Assembly: GCA_963773585.1 (NCBI GenBank)
Contig: CAVZBR010000008.1
Span: forward strand, 85,756 to 149,755
Source: CAVXJN01 sp963773585
GTDB taxonomy: Bacteria > Pseudomonadota > Gammaproteobacteria > JASBUN01
Length of the DNA stretch: 64,000 bases
Direction: 5' to 3'
Shown here piece by piece: positions 1 to 8,595 of the stretch (positions within the stretch are counted from its first letter, which is position 1; every line of letters starts with the position of its first letter). The position numbers and the translations under genes were made by a program. Below the pieces are notes generated by a model. The model made no database searches, was not told the DNA's origin, and was given only the letters and a program-made list of their open reading frames with translations.

Positions 1-1
1 T

Positions 2-532
2 GCGTTGGCCTACGGGCGCATGGGTTGGCAGCGCTTGAAAATCTCCGTGTTCAAGACCATGGAAACCACCGCGTTCATCATGTTCCTGATCGGCGCGGCT
101 AATTTTTTTGGCGCCGTGTTTTCACGCCTGGGCAGCGGCCGACTGTTGACCGATTTGCTGACCTCCATACCGGCTTCGCCGACCATGATGTTGATTTTGA
201 TCCTGCTGTTGATCTTTGCACTCGGCGGTCCACTGGAGTGGATTCCCATCGTCCTGGTCGTAGTTCCGATCGTCTTGCCGGTGGTGAAACAGCTCGGCTT
301 CGATCTCCTGTGGTTCAGCATCCTGGTCGCTGTCACGCTGCAGACGTCTTGGCTGACGCCGCCGATGGCGCTGTCGTCGTATTTTCTCAAAGGTGTGGTT
401 CCGCAGTGGAAAATGCGCGACATCTACATCGGTATGGTGCAGTTCGTGGCATTGCAACTGATTGTGGTCGTGCTCCTGATCAAGTTTCCGATTCTGGTGT
501 CGTGGCTGCCCAGCGTCACCGGATTGGAGTAG
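2..532 (+). CDS. TRAP transporter large permease, C-terminal part (DctM family)
   Basis: This is the 3' part of a gene cut by the window edge; the reading frame is open from base 2. About 176 residues remain and contain several long hydrophobic segments. The region near residues 75-125 (GPLEWIPIVLVVVPIVLPV, then LTPPMALSSYFLKG) resembles the C-terminal half of DctM, the 12-TM subunit that couples sodium entry to solute import in TRAP transporters. A TRAP binding protein follows 200 bases downstream on the same strand, which supports the call. The small DctQ subunit is presumably upstream or fused, outside the window. The substrate cannot be read from this fragment. Confidence 0.85.
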   Translation, partial: ALAYGRMGWQRLKISVFKTMETTAFIMFLIGAANFFGAVFSRLGSGRLLTDLLTSIPASPTMMLILILLLIFALGGPLEWIPIVLVVVPIVLPVVKQLGFDLLWFSILVAVTLQTSWLTPPMALSSYFLKGVVPQWKMRDIYIGMVQFVALQLIVVVLLIKFPILVSWLPSVTGLE

Positions 533-733
533 ACCGGCGCGAGCGCGCCATTTCATTCCGAAGTTTTCAACGTCAGGGCCGGTTCCGCATTGGCGAACCT
601 GAACACAGGGATAGTAACGGTAATCACAGGAGAAACAAAAAACACAACCTGATCATGTACGCACGAACGACAGCCTCCAACCGGTGACCGCTGGCGATCT
701 CCGGCCAAAGAGGCAACCACAGGAGGAACTCAT

Positions 734-1849
734 ATGAAAACCAAACGGACAAGTCTGAGGCACATACTTGCCATCGGGTTGATCGCGCTGTTCGCTCAAC
801 CAGTTGCGCAAGCGGCGGATCAGAAAGTGTACGAGTTCTCTATACAGACCGCGGTGCCGTCTTCCAGCCTTTATTTCCAGCTGCTGGAACGGTTCTCTAA
901 GCAGATTCAAACCATGTCGAACGGCAGGCTCAAGGCCGAAGTTCTATCGGCCGGAGCCGTAGTGGGACCGTTCCAGATCTTGGATGCGGTCAATAACGGC
1001 GTCGTCAAGGCCGGCTACGCCTGGGGCAATTACTGGTCTGGTAAAAACTCGGCGTTCGTCCTGTTCAGCAATGCACCGGCCAGCACCGGCCTCGACCAGC
1101 GCAGCCTGGTGGCTTGGTACTATCAGGGCGGTGGCGAAAAGTTGTATCAGGAGTTCCTGCACGACGTCATGCATCTGGATCTGCAAGCGTTCCTGATTCA
1201 ACCGATGGGACCGGACCCGCTTGGCTGGTTCAAGCAGCCGATCAAAGACATGGCAGATTTCGCCAAGTTCAAATACCGCGCACCCCCCGGCATACCGGGC
1301 CAGACTTACAAAGACATGGGTGTGGCGGCCGTGGCCATGCCCGGCGGCGACATCGTCCCGTCCGCACAGCGTGGCGTGATCGACGCCGCTGAATGGATCG
1401 GACCTGCAGACGATCGCAACCTCGGGCTGTCCAAAATCTGGAAGTACTACTATCTGGAAGGGCTGCACCAACAAACCGACGTCGGGCAGATTATTTTCAA
1501 TAAAGAGTTCTGGGATTCACTGCCGCCGGATCTCCAGGAAATCATCCGCGTCGCGGTCATGGCGAACGTCGCGGAAACCCTGAACGCGAACATTTACGAC
1601 AACTCCATGGCGCTGAAGCAGTTCGTCGAAAAAGACGGCGTGCACGTGGAAACCACGCCTGCGGACTACTATCCGAAGTTCATCGCCTCGGAGCGCAAAA
1701 TCACCGCTCAATACGCCAAAGACAACGCGTTCTTTAAGAAAGTATTGGACTCGCAAACGGAGTTCGCCAAAACCGTTTACCCGTATCGGGTCCGCATCCT
1801 GGAACTCTACTACAACATGCTGAAAACGGCCCACGAGCACAATCAATGA
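734..1849 (+). CDS. TRAP transporter substrate-binding protein (DctP family, TakP-like)
   Basis: A periplasmic solute receptor of 371 aa, normal length for DctP. Residues 1-27 form a signal peptide ending in AQA. The start is fixed by AGGAGG a few bases upstream. The FKYRAPPG segment near residue 180 carries the arginine that in this family binds a substrate carboxylate. The EWIGPADD...KYYYLEGLHQ stretch resembles the TakP subgroup, which binds 2-oxo acids. It follows the DctM gene by 200 bases, so the two probably form one transporter. The catabolic genes at 3.9-7.5 kb (phosphoketolase-like enzyme plus acid-sugar kinase) may consume its ligand; that link is inference from proximity. Confidence 0.92.
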   Translation: MKTKRTSLRHILAIGLIALFAQPVAQAADQKVYEFSIQTAVPSSSLYFQLLERFSKQIQTMSNGRLKAEVLSAGAVVGPFQILDAVNNGVVKAGYAWGNYWSGKNSAFVLFSNAPASTGLDQRSLVAWYYQGGGEKLYQEFLHDVMHLDLQAFLIQPMGPDPLGWFKQPIKDMADFAKFKYRAPPGIPGQTYKDMGVAAVAMPGGDIVPSAQRGVIDAAEWIGPADDRNLGLSKIWKYYYLEGLHQQTDVGQIIFNKEFWDSLPPDLQEIIRVAVMANVAETLNANIYDNSMALKQFVEKDGVHVETTPADYYPKFIASERKITAQYAKDNAFFKKVLDSQTEFAKTVYPYRVRILELYYNMLKTAHEHNQ

Positions 1850-2081
1850 GCCGCTTCGGTTGCCGCACTGCCGACGAGCAGCGCGGCAACCGTGGCTTGG
1901 GCCGCGCAGACGGCCAGTCATACTCCCGGCGTACTTGAGTAATCATCGAAAGCCGGGCGCGAATGGCGCCAAAGCTTGGAATTGTGGCGGTTGAATGCGA
2001 CACCGCCGCAATGCGCCGATGCCCGGGACCGGCGCAAGCCGGTGGCGGCGAGTACCGCAGCAACCCACGCGTCCGTCCCCG

Positions 2082-2720
2082 TTACCAACCGTACACCACA
2101 TTCTGCTTGAGCAGATTCTGTCCGGCGTAGTCGCCCTGCTCGGGGGCATGAATCCATTGGCGCTGAAACGCGCCAGCAGTGGCGCCGCGGCTTTGCGGCC
2201 GTCGTCGCTGCTGAGCGATGCCGCCAACCTCTGGCGTGCGGCCGCATCGATCCGGCTGCTGACGGTGATGCCTTGGTGTGTGAGCGGTTTGCTACGGGTC
2301 AGGACGTGCATGGATTGGCGCTGACCGTCACCGAGTTTCTTTTCATAGACATCACTGCGCATGACACCGGTTACACATTCGCCGCCTTCGATTTTCGCAG
2401 CGAGTTGTGTCATACCGCCGCGCACCGGAACGAACCCCTTCTTGATTCGCCAGGCAGCGAAGTGCGGTCCGTCGAATATGATGTCGTACTTGCCGGCGCG
2501 CATATTGCGCTCGTAGGTATGCCGGCAGAATGAGCGTAAGCGACCTTATCGCCCAGCAATGCGCTCAGATGGTCCGCCAAGGGGCCGTACAGCGACTGAC
2601 CGGCATCAGCGGTCTCGCGGGGCGGGCCGTTAGCACCAGTTGAGCGGCGGCAACCGAGGATGCAAACAGGGTCGCAAGCGTGTAGGCCCCAACCAATAGA
2701 CGATTGATTCGTTTACGCAT
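2082..2720 (-). pseudogene. Frameshifted phosphonate/phosphate-type ABC binding protein (PhnD-like) relic
   Basis: On the minus strand a start at 2720 with a good GAGGTG ribosome site opens a signal peptide (LLVGAYTLATLFASSVAAAQ). The frame breaks near 2625-2640, continues in a second frame (PRETADAGQSLYGPLADHL), breaks again near 2520-2530, and continues as YERNMRAGKYDIIFDGPHFAAW, a PhnD-family-like core. A third break lies in a G5 tract at 2142-2146; past it the restored frame reads PEQGDYAGQNLLKQNVVYGW and stops at 2082. Three frame changes in about 640 bases, and a product shorter than the usual 280-300 aa, indicate a dead gene rather than one base-calling error. No PhnC/PhnE partners are present. 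Confidence 0.7.
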
Positions 2721-3011
2721 AGCTGTCACCTCACCGCGGTAGTGGGTAGTTTTTGCCCAACTCGCCGGTCGGTCTCGGCCCGATAACGGCAGCATGGCAA
2801 CAACTTTAGCCTATTACTATGCGCTAACTCATGCCTGGATTTCCTGGCACCGGCGAACCCTGGCAACGGCTCGATCAGGTAGGGTGGGCAGTGTCAGCGA
2901 TACCGGGGCCAACCGGAGGCCGGCAGCCGGTCGTAAACCAGAAATGGGCTGGGGAGCAATTCGCTAACGATCGTACGCGAACCGCGCGATCAGGGTGCGG
3001 CTAACCTGCGC
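2721..3011. other. Intergenic, nothing recognised
   Basis: About 290 bases separate the PhnD-like relic from the end of the IclR gene. I see no coding frame with a ribosome site, no convincing hairpin with a T-run and no repeat. The promoter of the relic would lie in its first 100 bases. Confidence 0.5.
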
Positions 3012-3836
3012 TTAGCTGCGCGCGCCAACCGGCGGGCTAACCATGGGAGAAACGTTTGGTTCGCGTTGTGCGTGGTAACCGAGGCGTTCCGAGATCTCGC
3101 CGGCGGCCTCCATCACCAGTGCGATCCATTCCTCCCGGCGTCGGTCCATGGGTGCAGATACTGAAAGCCCCGCCACCGCGTTGCCGCTGCCATCGCGAAT
3201 CAGGGCGCCGATACAACCGACGCCCATTTCGGCTTCCTCGTTGTCGAGCGCGAAGCCTTCGCCGTGGCAGTACTGCGCTTCTTTGATCAGTCTTTCAGGA
3301 TCGACGATGGTGTTGAGCGTAAAGCGCGGCAGGCGAGTGCGCGACGCGTAAGCGCGTATCTCGGTCGCGTCCAATTCTCCCAGAGCTAGTTTGCCCACGG
3401 CGGTGACGTGCAGCGGCGCGCGGCTGCCGATGACCTGCTCGACACGCATGATACGGGTGGTGACGATGGCACGCGCAACGTACACGATTTCGTCCCCTTC
3501 CCTGACGGTCAGGTTGACGGTTTCGCCCACTTGATTGCGCAGTGCTTCCATTACCGGCAACGCCACCTGCTCCACGGTGGCATCACCGCGCATCCGGCAG
3601 CCGAGTTGCACCAGCTTGTAGCCCAAGCGATAGGCGCCGCGGGCATCTCGTTCGACAAAGCCTTCATTGACCATCGCCGCCAGAATGCGATGCGCCGTGG
3701 ACGGATGCAGGCCGGTATCGGCGCCCAGCACCTTCAGAGTGACCGGGTGATCGTAGGCGGAGACCGCATCGAGGAGCCGCGCCATGCGCTCTATGACCTG
3801 AATGGAACTGGCGTTATTGCGTTTCATGTTTTTCAT
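3012..3836 (-). CDS. IclR-family transcriptional regulator
   Basis: A 274-aa DNA-binding regulator. The N-terminal winged helix (about residues 8-75) includes IQVIERMARLLDAVSAYDHPVTL and GLHPSTAHRILAAMVNEGFV. The C-terminal IclR effector domain includes GETVNLTVREGDEIVYVARA and AVGKLALGELD, with a conserved cysteine in GVGCIGALI. The ATG at 3836 gives a normal family N-terminus; a TTG at 3890 would add 18 unusual residues and reach the divergent gene, so I reject it. The gene is divergent from the phosphoketolase-like/kinase pair, the usual position for a local IclR regulator. Its ligand is probably a metabolite of that pathway (inference). Confidence 0.9.
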   Translation of the reverse strand: MKNMKRNNASSIQVIERMARLLDAVSAYDHPVTLKVLGADTGLHPSTAHRILAAMVNEGFVERDARGAYRLGYKLVQLGCRMRGDATVEQVALPVMEALRNQVGETVNLTVREGDEIVYVARAIVTTRIMRVEQVIGSRAPLHVTAVGKLALGELDATEIRAYASRTRLPRFTLNTIVDPERLIKEAQYCHGEGFALDNEEAEMGVGCIGALIRDGSGNAVAGLSVSAPMDRRREEWIALVMEAAGEISERLGYHAQREPNVSPMVSPPVGARS

Positions 3837-3940
3837 GATACGAAATGGTTCTTGTCTTGTAAAATGCTTTTTGGGCCGGTACCGTTTCAATCATGCACCG
3901 CCGGTTCCTCCGCGCGGGCCGTTCTCCAGGGAGAGACGCG

Positions 3941-6163
3941 ATGAGCACCGCCAGTAAAATGCAACCCGAAGCGACCGCCGGCTTCACCCAAGGCATCCAA
4001 TACTTTGGCGACGAGTGGCAGGACTTCGCCCGCTATGGCGCGCAACCGGCCATCGCGGCGGGCGAAACCGCAGTGCTCGATCACAAGGATCCGAAAGTGG
4101 TGTATCAAACGTTGCTGGGTGCCGAAGCGCTGCGCTATCTCACCTTGCAAGTCACCGGTTCCAAGGCTTCCGGCCATCCGGGTGGCTTCGCCAGCAGCGC
4201 CGAGGCCTACGCTGGCTTGGTGATGCTGGGACACACCAACATCGTGACCGAAGTCGGCCACCACGCGCCTGGTTTCTACAGCGCCATGTTCCTGGACCGG
4301 TCCCTGGAAGACATGGGCATCGCCACGGTCGAAGAATTGTGCGCGCGCTTTCGCGAGCGCGAGGGATTATTGGGTCACTTGTCCGGTGCCATCCCGGGCA
4401 TCCTCGCCCCCGCCGGCCCCCTGGGCCAAGGCCAGCACTTCGCCATGGCCGGCGCCCTGCTCCATCCCGACAAGCTGTTCCCGTTCACCTTGGGCGACGG
4501 CGGCATGGGCGAACCTTATGTGTTGTCGTCGATGATGCATTTCCACACCGCCTATCCGAAGTCCACCAACTTCCTGCCGGTGCTGGTGTGGAACGGCTAC
4601 AGTCAGGAACACCACTCCATGGTGTCGCGCTTCAGCAATGAGCAAATGCTGAGCTACTGGTACGGCCATGGGTTCGAAGAAGTCATTCTGATCGACGCCA
4701 AGGAATTCGACGACAGCAATCAAGATGGCGCCTATGCCGACAGCACTCGGTTTTCGATGGAACGCAGGCTGGCGTTCACCGCAGCCGTGCTCGACGCCTT
4801 ACAACGCGCTGCCGACAATGCTTTTAACGGTAAGCTCACCGCCGTGATTCTCAAGCAGATGAAAGGCGCGGGTGTGCATACCGTTGGTTCCAAGTCCCAC
4901 AACCTGCATCCGGTCGACACGCTCGACAAGCCCCACATCATCGACGCACTCAAGCGTCGTGCGTTGTCACCGAAAGGCTGGAAACTGGTGCGCGACAATT
5001 TCGAACGCGCCGGCGGCGGTCCGGCGGCACGCACCTCGGTCACCGAATCGGTATTGGAACTGGCGTCCTTGGGTGAGCTGCCGCTGCAGGAATTCAAAGT
5101 CGGTGACAAGCAAGTGCCTTCCACCGCCATGGGTGCTTTGGTCGCCGCCGTGGGCAAAGCCGATCCACGTTTCGTGGTCAGTAATGCCGACGGCAACGAA
5201 GCCTCCGGCATGAAGAACATCAATGAGGCACTGCAGATCCGCCACCCCACCGAAGACGAACTGTACAACCAGGGCCCCAACGGCCAGGTGTATGAACCGC
5301 TGAGCGAAGATGCGTGCGCGGGCCTCGCGGCCGGGTTGGCGCTGTTTGGTTCCCGCTCTTTGTGGCTGTCCTATGAAAGTTTCGCCATCAACGGCTTGCC
5401 CATCGTGCAAACGGTGACGCAGGCGATGGCCGAGCTGCGTCGACGCACGCCTTCCGTGGTCTGCATGTTCACCGCGGGCGCCTTGGAACAGGGTCGCAAC
5501 GGCTGGACCCATCAGCGCCCGGAAGTGGAAAACTATTTCGCCGCCATGATGCGCAACGGCAACGTTTATCCGTTGTTCCCGTGCGACGCCAACATGATTC
5601 AGGTGGCCTACGAATGGGCTGTCAACAGCTTCAACAAGGGCATGGTCATCATCGGCTCCAAGAGTGCGCTGCCGGTTCACATCACGCTCGATCAGTCCCG
5701 CGAGGCGATCGAACGGGGCGCGATCACCCTGTACGAAAGCCAGATCGGTACGCGCGGCACAGTGGTGTTTGCGGTCACCGGCGACATGATTCTGCTACCG
5801 GTGTTCGAAGCCAAACAGCGCCTCGAACAACAGGGCTACCGGGTGCGCATCAACGCAGTGGTCAATCCGCGCCGGCTGTATCGCGCCGAGGATGTCGCCT
5901 GGAACACGGTTTCCGAGCCGGACAGCAAGTTCATGGATGATGCCGAGTTCCACGCTCTGTTCGACGGCGATCTGCTGCTTGCAGTCAGTGGCGGACCGGG
6001 CGCACCGCTGGAACCGGTGCTGGTGCGCAGCCGTGCTGCCAAACGCGATCTGTTCACTTGGCGCCGCGGTGAAACCACGGCTTCCGCCGGCGAACTCATC
6101 GAGTTCAACGGTCTGACCGCCGATGATCTGGTGCAACGGGCGAGCCGCCTGTTGGCTTCATGA
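3941..6163 (+). CDS. Divergent phosphoketolase-like ThDP-dependent enzyme
   Basis: A 740-aa thiamine-diphosphate enzyme. The ThDP/Mg motif is LGDGGMGEP near residue 185 with the partner Asn in VWNGY near 216. The second half follows the phosphoketolase (XFP) pattern: LSEDACAGLAAGLALFG, LWLSYESFA near 476, NGWTHQRPE near 519, PCDANMI near 548 and VIIGSKSALPVHITLDQS. Sequence between motifs is far from standard xylulose-5-phosphate phosphoketolase, and PGFYSAMFLD replaces the usual N-terminal motif. ATG 3941 has GGGAGAGA upstream; an in-frame ATG at 3893 lacks one. It overlaps the DUF1537 kinase by ATGA. Likely role: cleavage of a phosphorylated keto sugar acid. Substrate unknown; a transketolase-type reaction is possible. 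Confidence 0.8.
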   Translation: MSTASKMQPEATAGFTQGIQYFGDEWQDFARYGAQPAIAAGETAVLDHKDPKVVYQTLLGAEALRYLTLQVTGSKASGHPGGFASSAEAYAGLVMLGHTNIVTEVGHHAPGFYSAMFLDRSLEDMGIATVEELCARFREREGLLGHLSGAIPGILAPAGPLGQGQHFAMAGALLHPDKLFPFTLGDGGMGEPYVLSSMMHFHTAYPKSTNFLPVLVWNGYSQEHHSMVSRFSNEQMLSYWYGHGFEEVILIDAKEFDDSNQDGAYADSTRFSMERRLAFTAAVLDALQRAADNAFNGKLTAVILKQMKGAGVHTVGSKSHNLHPVDTLDKPHIIDALKRRALSPKGWKLVRDNFERAGGGPAARTSVTESVLELASLGELPLQEFKVGDKQVPSTAMGALVAAVGKADPRFVVSNADGNEASGMKNINEALQIRHPTEDELYNQGPNGQVYEPLSEDACAGLAAGLALFGSRSLWLSYESFAINGLPIVQTVTQAMAELRRRTPSVVCMFTAGALEQGRNGWTHQRPEVENYFAAMMRNGNVYPLFPCDANMIQVAYEWAVNSFNKGMVIIGSKSALPVHITLDQSREAIERGAITLYESQIGTRGTVVFAVTGDMILLPVFEAKQRLEQQGYRVRINAVVNPRRLYRAEDVAWNTVSEPDSKFMDDAEFHALFDGDLLLAVSGGPGAPLEPVLVRSRAAKRDLFTWRRGETTASAGELIEFNGLTADDLVQRASRLLAS

Positions 6164-7491
6164 CCGACACCAAGATCGTTGTCCTGGATGACGACCCGAC
6201 GGGTTCGCAAACGGTACACAGTTGCCTGCTGCTGACCCGTTGGGACGTCGACACGTTGCTCGAAGCGTTGATCGATGACGCGCCCCTGTTTTTCGTCCTC
6301 ACCAATACCCGCGGGCTTTCGGCTCAGCGGGCCAGCGAGATTACGGGTGAAGTGTGCGGCAACCTGCGCCAGGCATTGGCGCGGCTCGAGGCCGAGGGTC
6401 GCGGGATAAACCCGATTCTGGTCAGCCGCTCCGACTCCACGCTGCGCGGCCACTATCCCGTGGAGACCGACGTGATCGCCAGGGCGTTGGGGCCCTTCGA
6501 TGCTCACTTTTTGGTGCCCGCTTTCTTCGAAGGCGGCCGCATCACCCGCGACAGCGTGCATTATCTGATAGTCGACGGCCGGGACGTGCCGGTGCACGAA
6601 ACCGAGTTCGCCAAGGATTCGGTGTTCGGCTTTCGGCATAGCTATCTGCCGGACTACGTCGAGGAGAAAACCGCCGGGCGTATCCATGCAGACCAGGTCG
6701 AGCGCTTTCTGCTGGCCGACGTGCGCGGCGACAGCCTTGCTCGGCTGATGGCATTGCAAGGCAATGTCTGCTGCGTCGTGGACGGCGAGCGTCAAAGCGA
6801 TTTGGATCATTTCTGCGAACAGCTCATGAAGGCCGCCAGCGCCGGCAAGCGCTATCTGTTTCGTAGCGCCGCCAGTCTGCTGACCTCCCTGAGCCAGTTG
6901 CCGCCCCAACCGGTCACGGCCGATCACATGTCATCCTACGTGCGCGGCAGCCGCGCGGGAGCCGTGATCGTCGGGTCCCATGTGCGCAAAACGACCGAAC
7001 AACTGCAGCACCTGTTGGCGATGCCGGAAACGGTTGCGGTCGAAGTCGAGGTCGAGCGTATTGCGACCGAACGCGATCTGCTGCTCGCCGAAGTGCTCGA
7101 GCGCGCCAACGCCACACATGCCGATGACCGCACGCCGGTCATTTTCACCAGCCGCAGCGAAAAGCAGTTTTCGAATCAACAAGCCCGCTTGGCGTTCGGT
7201 GAAACGGTTTCCGCCTTGCTCATGGATGTCGTGCGCGGTCTACCGCAGACCCTTGGCTTTCTCATCAGCAAAGGTGGTATCACGTCGAACGATGTATTGA
7301 GCGATGGGCTGGACCTGCGCACCGCGCGCGTACTCGGCCAGATCCTTCCCGGTTGCTCAGTAGTCCGTTGCCCGGAGAATCACCCGCGCTTTCCTGACCT
7401 GCCCGTTGTGATTTTCCCTGGGAACGTAGGAGATCAAAATGGTCTGGCGACGGTCTACGCGCGTTTGAGCGGTCGCGCTGCAACGGCCTGA
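6160..7491 (+). CDS. Four-carbon acid sugar kinase family protein (DUF1537)
   Basis: A 443-aa ATP-dependent sugar-acid kinase, typical length for the DUF1537/OtnK family. The N-terminal substrate domain begins LDDDPTGSQ (residues 9-16) and contains SRSDSTLRGHYP near 88-99. The C-terminal nucleotide-binding domain has ISKGGITSNDVL near 367. Known members phosphorylate threonate, erythronate, 2-oxo-tetronate or, for OiaK, 3-oxo-isoapionate. The start overlaps the stop of the phosphoketolase-like gene by four bases, so translation is probably coupled and the kinase probably makes that enzyme's substrate. The exact acid cannot be inferred; the TakP-like binding protein upstream hints at a keto acid. 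Confidence 0.92.
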   Translation: MTDTKIVVLDDDPTGSQTVHSCLLLTRWDVDTLLEALIDDAPLFFVLTNTRGLSAQRASEITGEVCGNLRQALARLEAEGRGINPILVSRSDSTLRGHYPVETDVIARALGPFDAHFLVPAFFEGGRITRDSVHYLIVDGRDVPVHETEFAKDSVFGFRHSYLPDYVEEKTAGRIHADQVERFLLADVRGDSLARLMALQGNVCCVVDGERQSDLDHFCEQLMKAASAGKRYLFRSAASLLTSLSQLPPQPVTADHMSSYVRGSRAGAVIVGSHVRKTTEQLQHLLAMPETVAVEVEVERIATERDLLLAEVLERANATHADDRTPVIFTSRSEKQFSNQQARLAFGETVSALLMDVVRGLPQTLGFLISKGGITSNDVLSDGLDLRTARVLGQILPGCSVVRCPENHPRFPDLPVVIFPGNVGDQNGLATVYARLSGRAATA

Positions 7492-7573
7492 CGGCCAGCC
7501 GCAACGATGGGGGCGCCTTGGACCGCGCGCATCTCGGGGCTCTAGAACCGCTTTGGACGGCGAAGGCGCTGGG

Positions 7574-7822
7574 CTACTCCTCATCATAGATGTCGACCAT
7601 AAGGCGGCCAGCCGCGCCCAGCAACATGAAAAATGAGCCGACGATGAAGAGCCAAACGCCAATGGTTTTGTAGGGCTCGAACTGCGGCAGAAACAGAATG
7701 CTGCCAACGAAGAAGGCTGCGTTGCCGAACAGCCCCAGACCGAGGTGGACCCAGCCAAAGTCCTGCACCAGGATCTTCAGCGGATTCCGGCGCCGGTTTT
7801 TCCAATCGATGGTGTGGTTCAC
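7574..7822 (-). CDS. Small YrhK-domain membrane protein
   Basis: An 82-aa protein with two predicted membrane helices: about residues 24-45 (WVHLGLGLFGNAAFFVGSIL) and 53-76 (IGVWLFIVGSFFMLLGAAGRL). The hairpin pattern and the phenylalanine/glycine-rich core match the YrhK-like domain found in short inner-membrane proteins of unknown function. It is convergent with the kinase gene and separated from it by about 80 bases, so it is not part of that operon. ATG 7822 is preceded by AAAAGGAGCAGAC on the minus strand. Function unknown. Confidence 0.8.
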   Translation of the reverse strand: MNHTIDWKNRRRNPLKILVQDFGWVHLGLGLFGNAAFFVGSILFLPQFEPYKTIGVWLFIVGSFFMLLGAAGRLMVDIYDEE

Positions 7823-8165
7823 GGGTGTCTGCTCCTTTTGAAATAGTCAGCGAAATCCTGTCGCCAAAGCTCCCGCCAACGCGCAACAGCGCCAAATCAC
7901 GGGATGAGCGCGCCGCATGGGATGTAGTGCAACGGGTTCGCTCGACGTGTTGGTTGCCGGCCGTAGCCGAAGATGGCGGCACACTCGTGCCTGAATTGCG
8001 CGCGCTCGCGGCTAAACCAGGCCGCTGCTCAATCACTTGCGATGGATGTTTCCACCTACCGCGCCAATATAGATTGCGCTCTTGGCTTATCAACTTGCGG
8101 ATCGGTGCCATATGGGGGTTCAAGAAAGTACAATCCCGCAACCTACGAAAGGTCCGGGCAAAAAA
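7823..8165. other. Intergenic, no supported gene
   Basis: The region holds the upstream side of the YrhK-like gene and the trailing side of the small minus-strand gene at 8250-8468. Open frames here have no ribosome site and no recognisable protein pattern. Confidence 0.45.
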
Positions 8166-8187
8166 ATGCCCGCGGGGAGGCGGGCAT
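8166..8187 (-). terminator. Rho-independent terminator, minus strand
   Basis: A perfect 8-bp stem (ATGCCCGC / GCGGGCAT, 8166-8173 with 8180-8187) with a 6-base loop. It is followed on the minus strand by a run of about seven T, the complement of the A-run at 8159-8165. It lies 62 bases past the stop of the small gene at 8250-8468, which supports that gene being transcribed. Confidence 0.85.
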
Positions 8188-8249
8188 AAAAGGAGGAGCC
8201 GGTTGCCGTTAAACTGTTTGCTGCGGATCGAACCAAAATCGGCGACTGC

Positions 8250-8468
8250 TTATTCGCATCGGCCTTCAGCGTGGCGTGTTCTGTCACCGCTGCACCATGC
8301 AGCGGAGCGCCACAGCAGATGTCGGGAGCTGTGTCCCATCAGCGCGAACAGCCTCAAGATGGTGCGCGCGATGGTCTCATTACGTTGCTGCTGTGCATGG
8401 CATATGTGCCATTCGAGCTGCTCGGACGTCTGCGAAAGTTCTTTCGCTCGTCGGCACTCGGTGTTCAT
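8250..8468 (-). CDS. Small hypothetical protein, 72 aa
   Basis: An unrecognised 72-residue basic protein beginning MNTECRRAKELSQTSEQLEW. ATG 8468 is preceded on the minus strand by AGGAG about ten bases upstream, and a strong minus-strand terminator sits 62 bases past the stop. Together these support a real short transcription unit. The first half is helical and charged; IARTILRLFALMG could form one amphipathic helix. It is divergent from the LysR gene at 8596. Short arginine-rich proteins of this general look occur beside regulators in many proteobacteria, but I assign no function. Confidence 0.5.
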   Translation of the reverse strand: MNTECRRAKELSQTSEQLEWHICHAQQQRNETIARTILRLFALMGHSSRHLLWRSAAWCSGDRTRHAEGRCE

Positions 8469-8595
8469 AGTGGCTGCGCTCCTGGGTTGCCCGGTATCAA
8501 ACCGGATGCTCGGATTACTATAGCGAGCATGCGCGTTAAACATTAGTGGTGTTCTGGGCACAGCAGCTGTGCCCCGCAATCACAAGCGGAGATTG

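Noticed and set aside
3837..3890. TTG start for the IclR gene at 3890
   Set aside because: It adds 18 unusual residues and would abut the divergent gene; ATG 3836 gives a normal family N-terminus.
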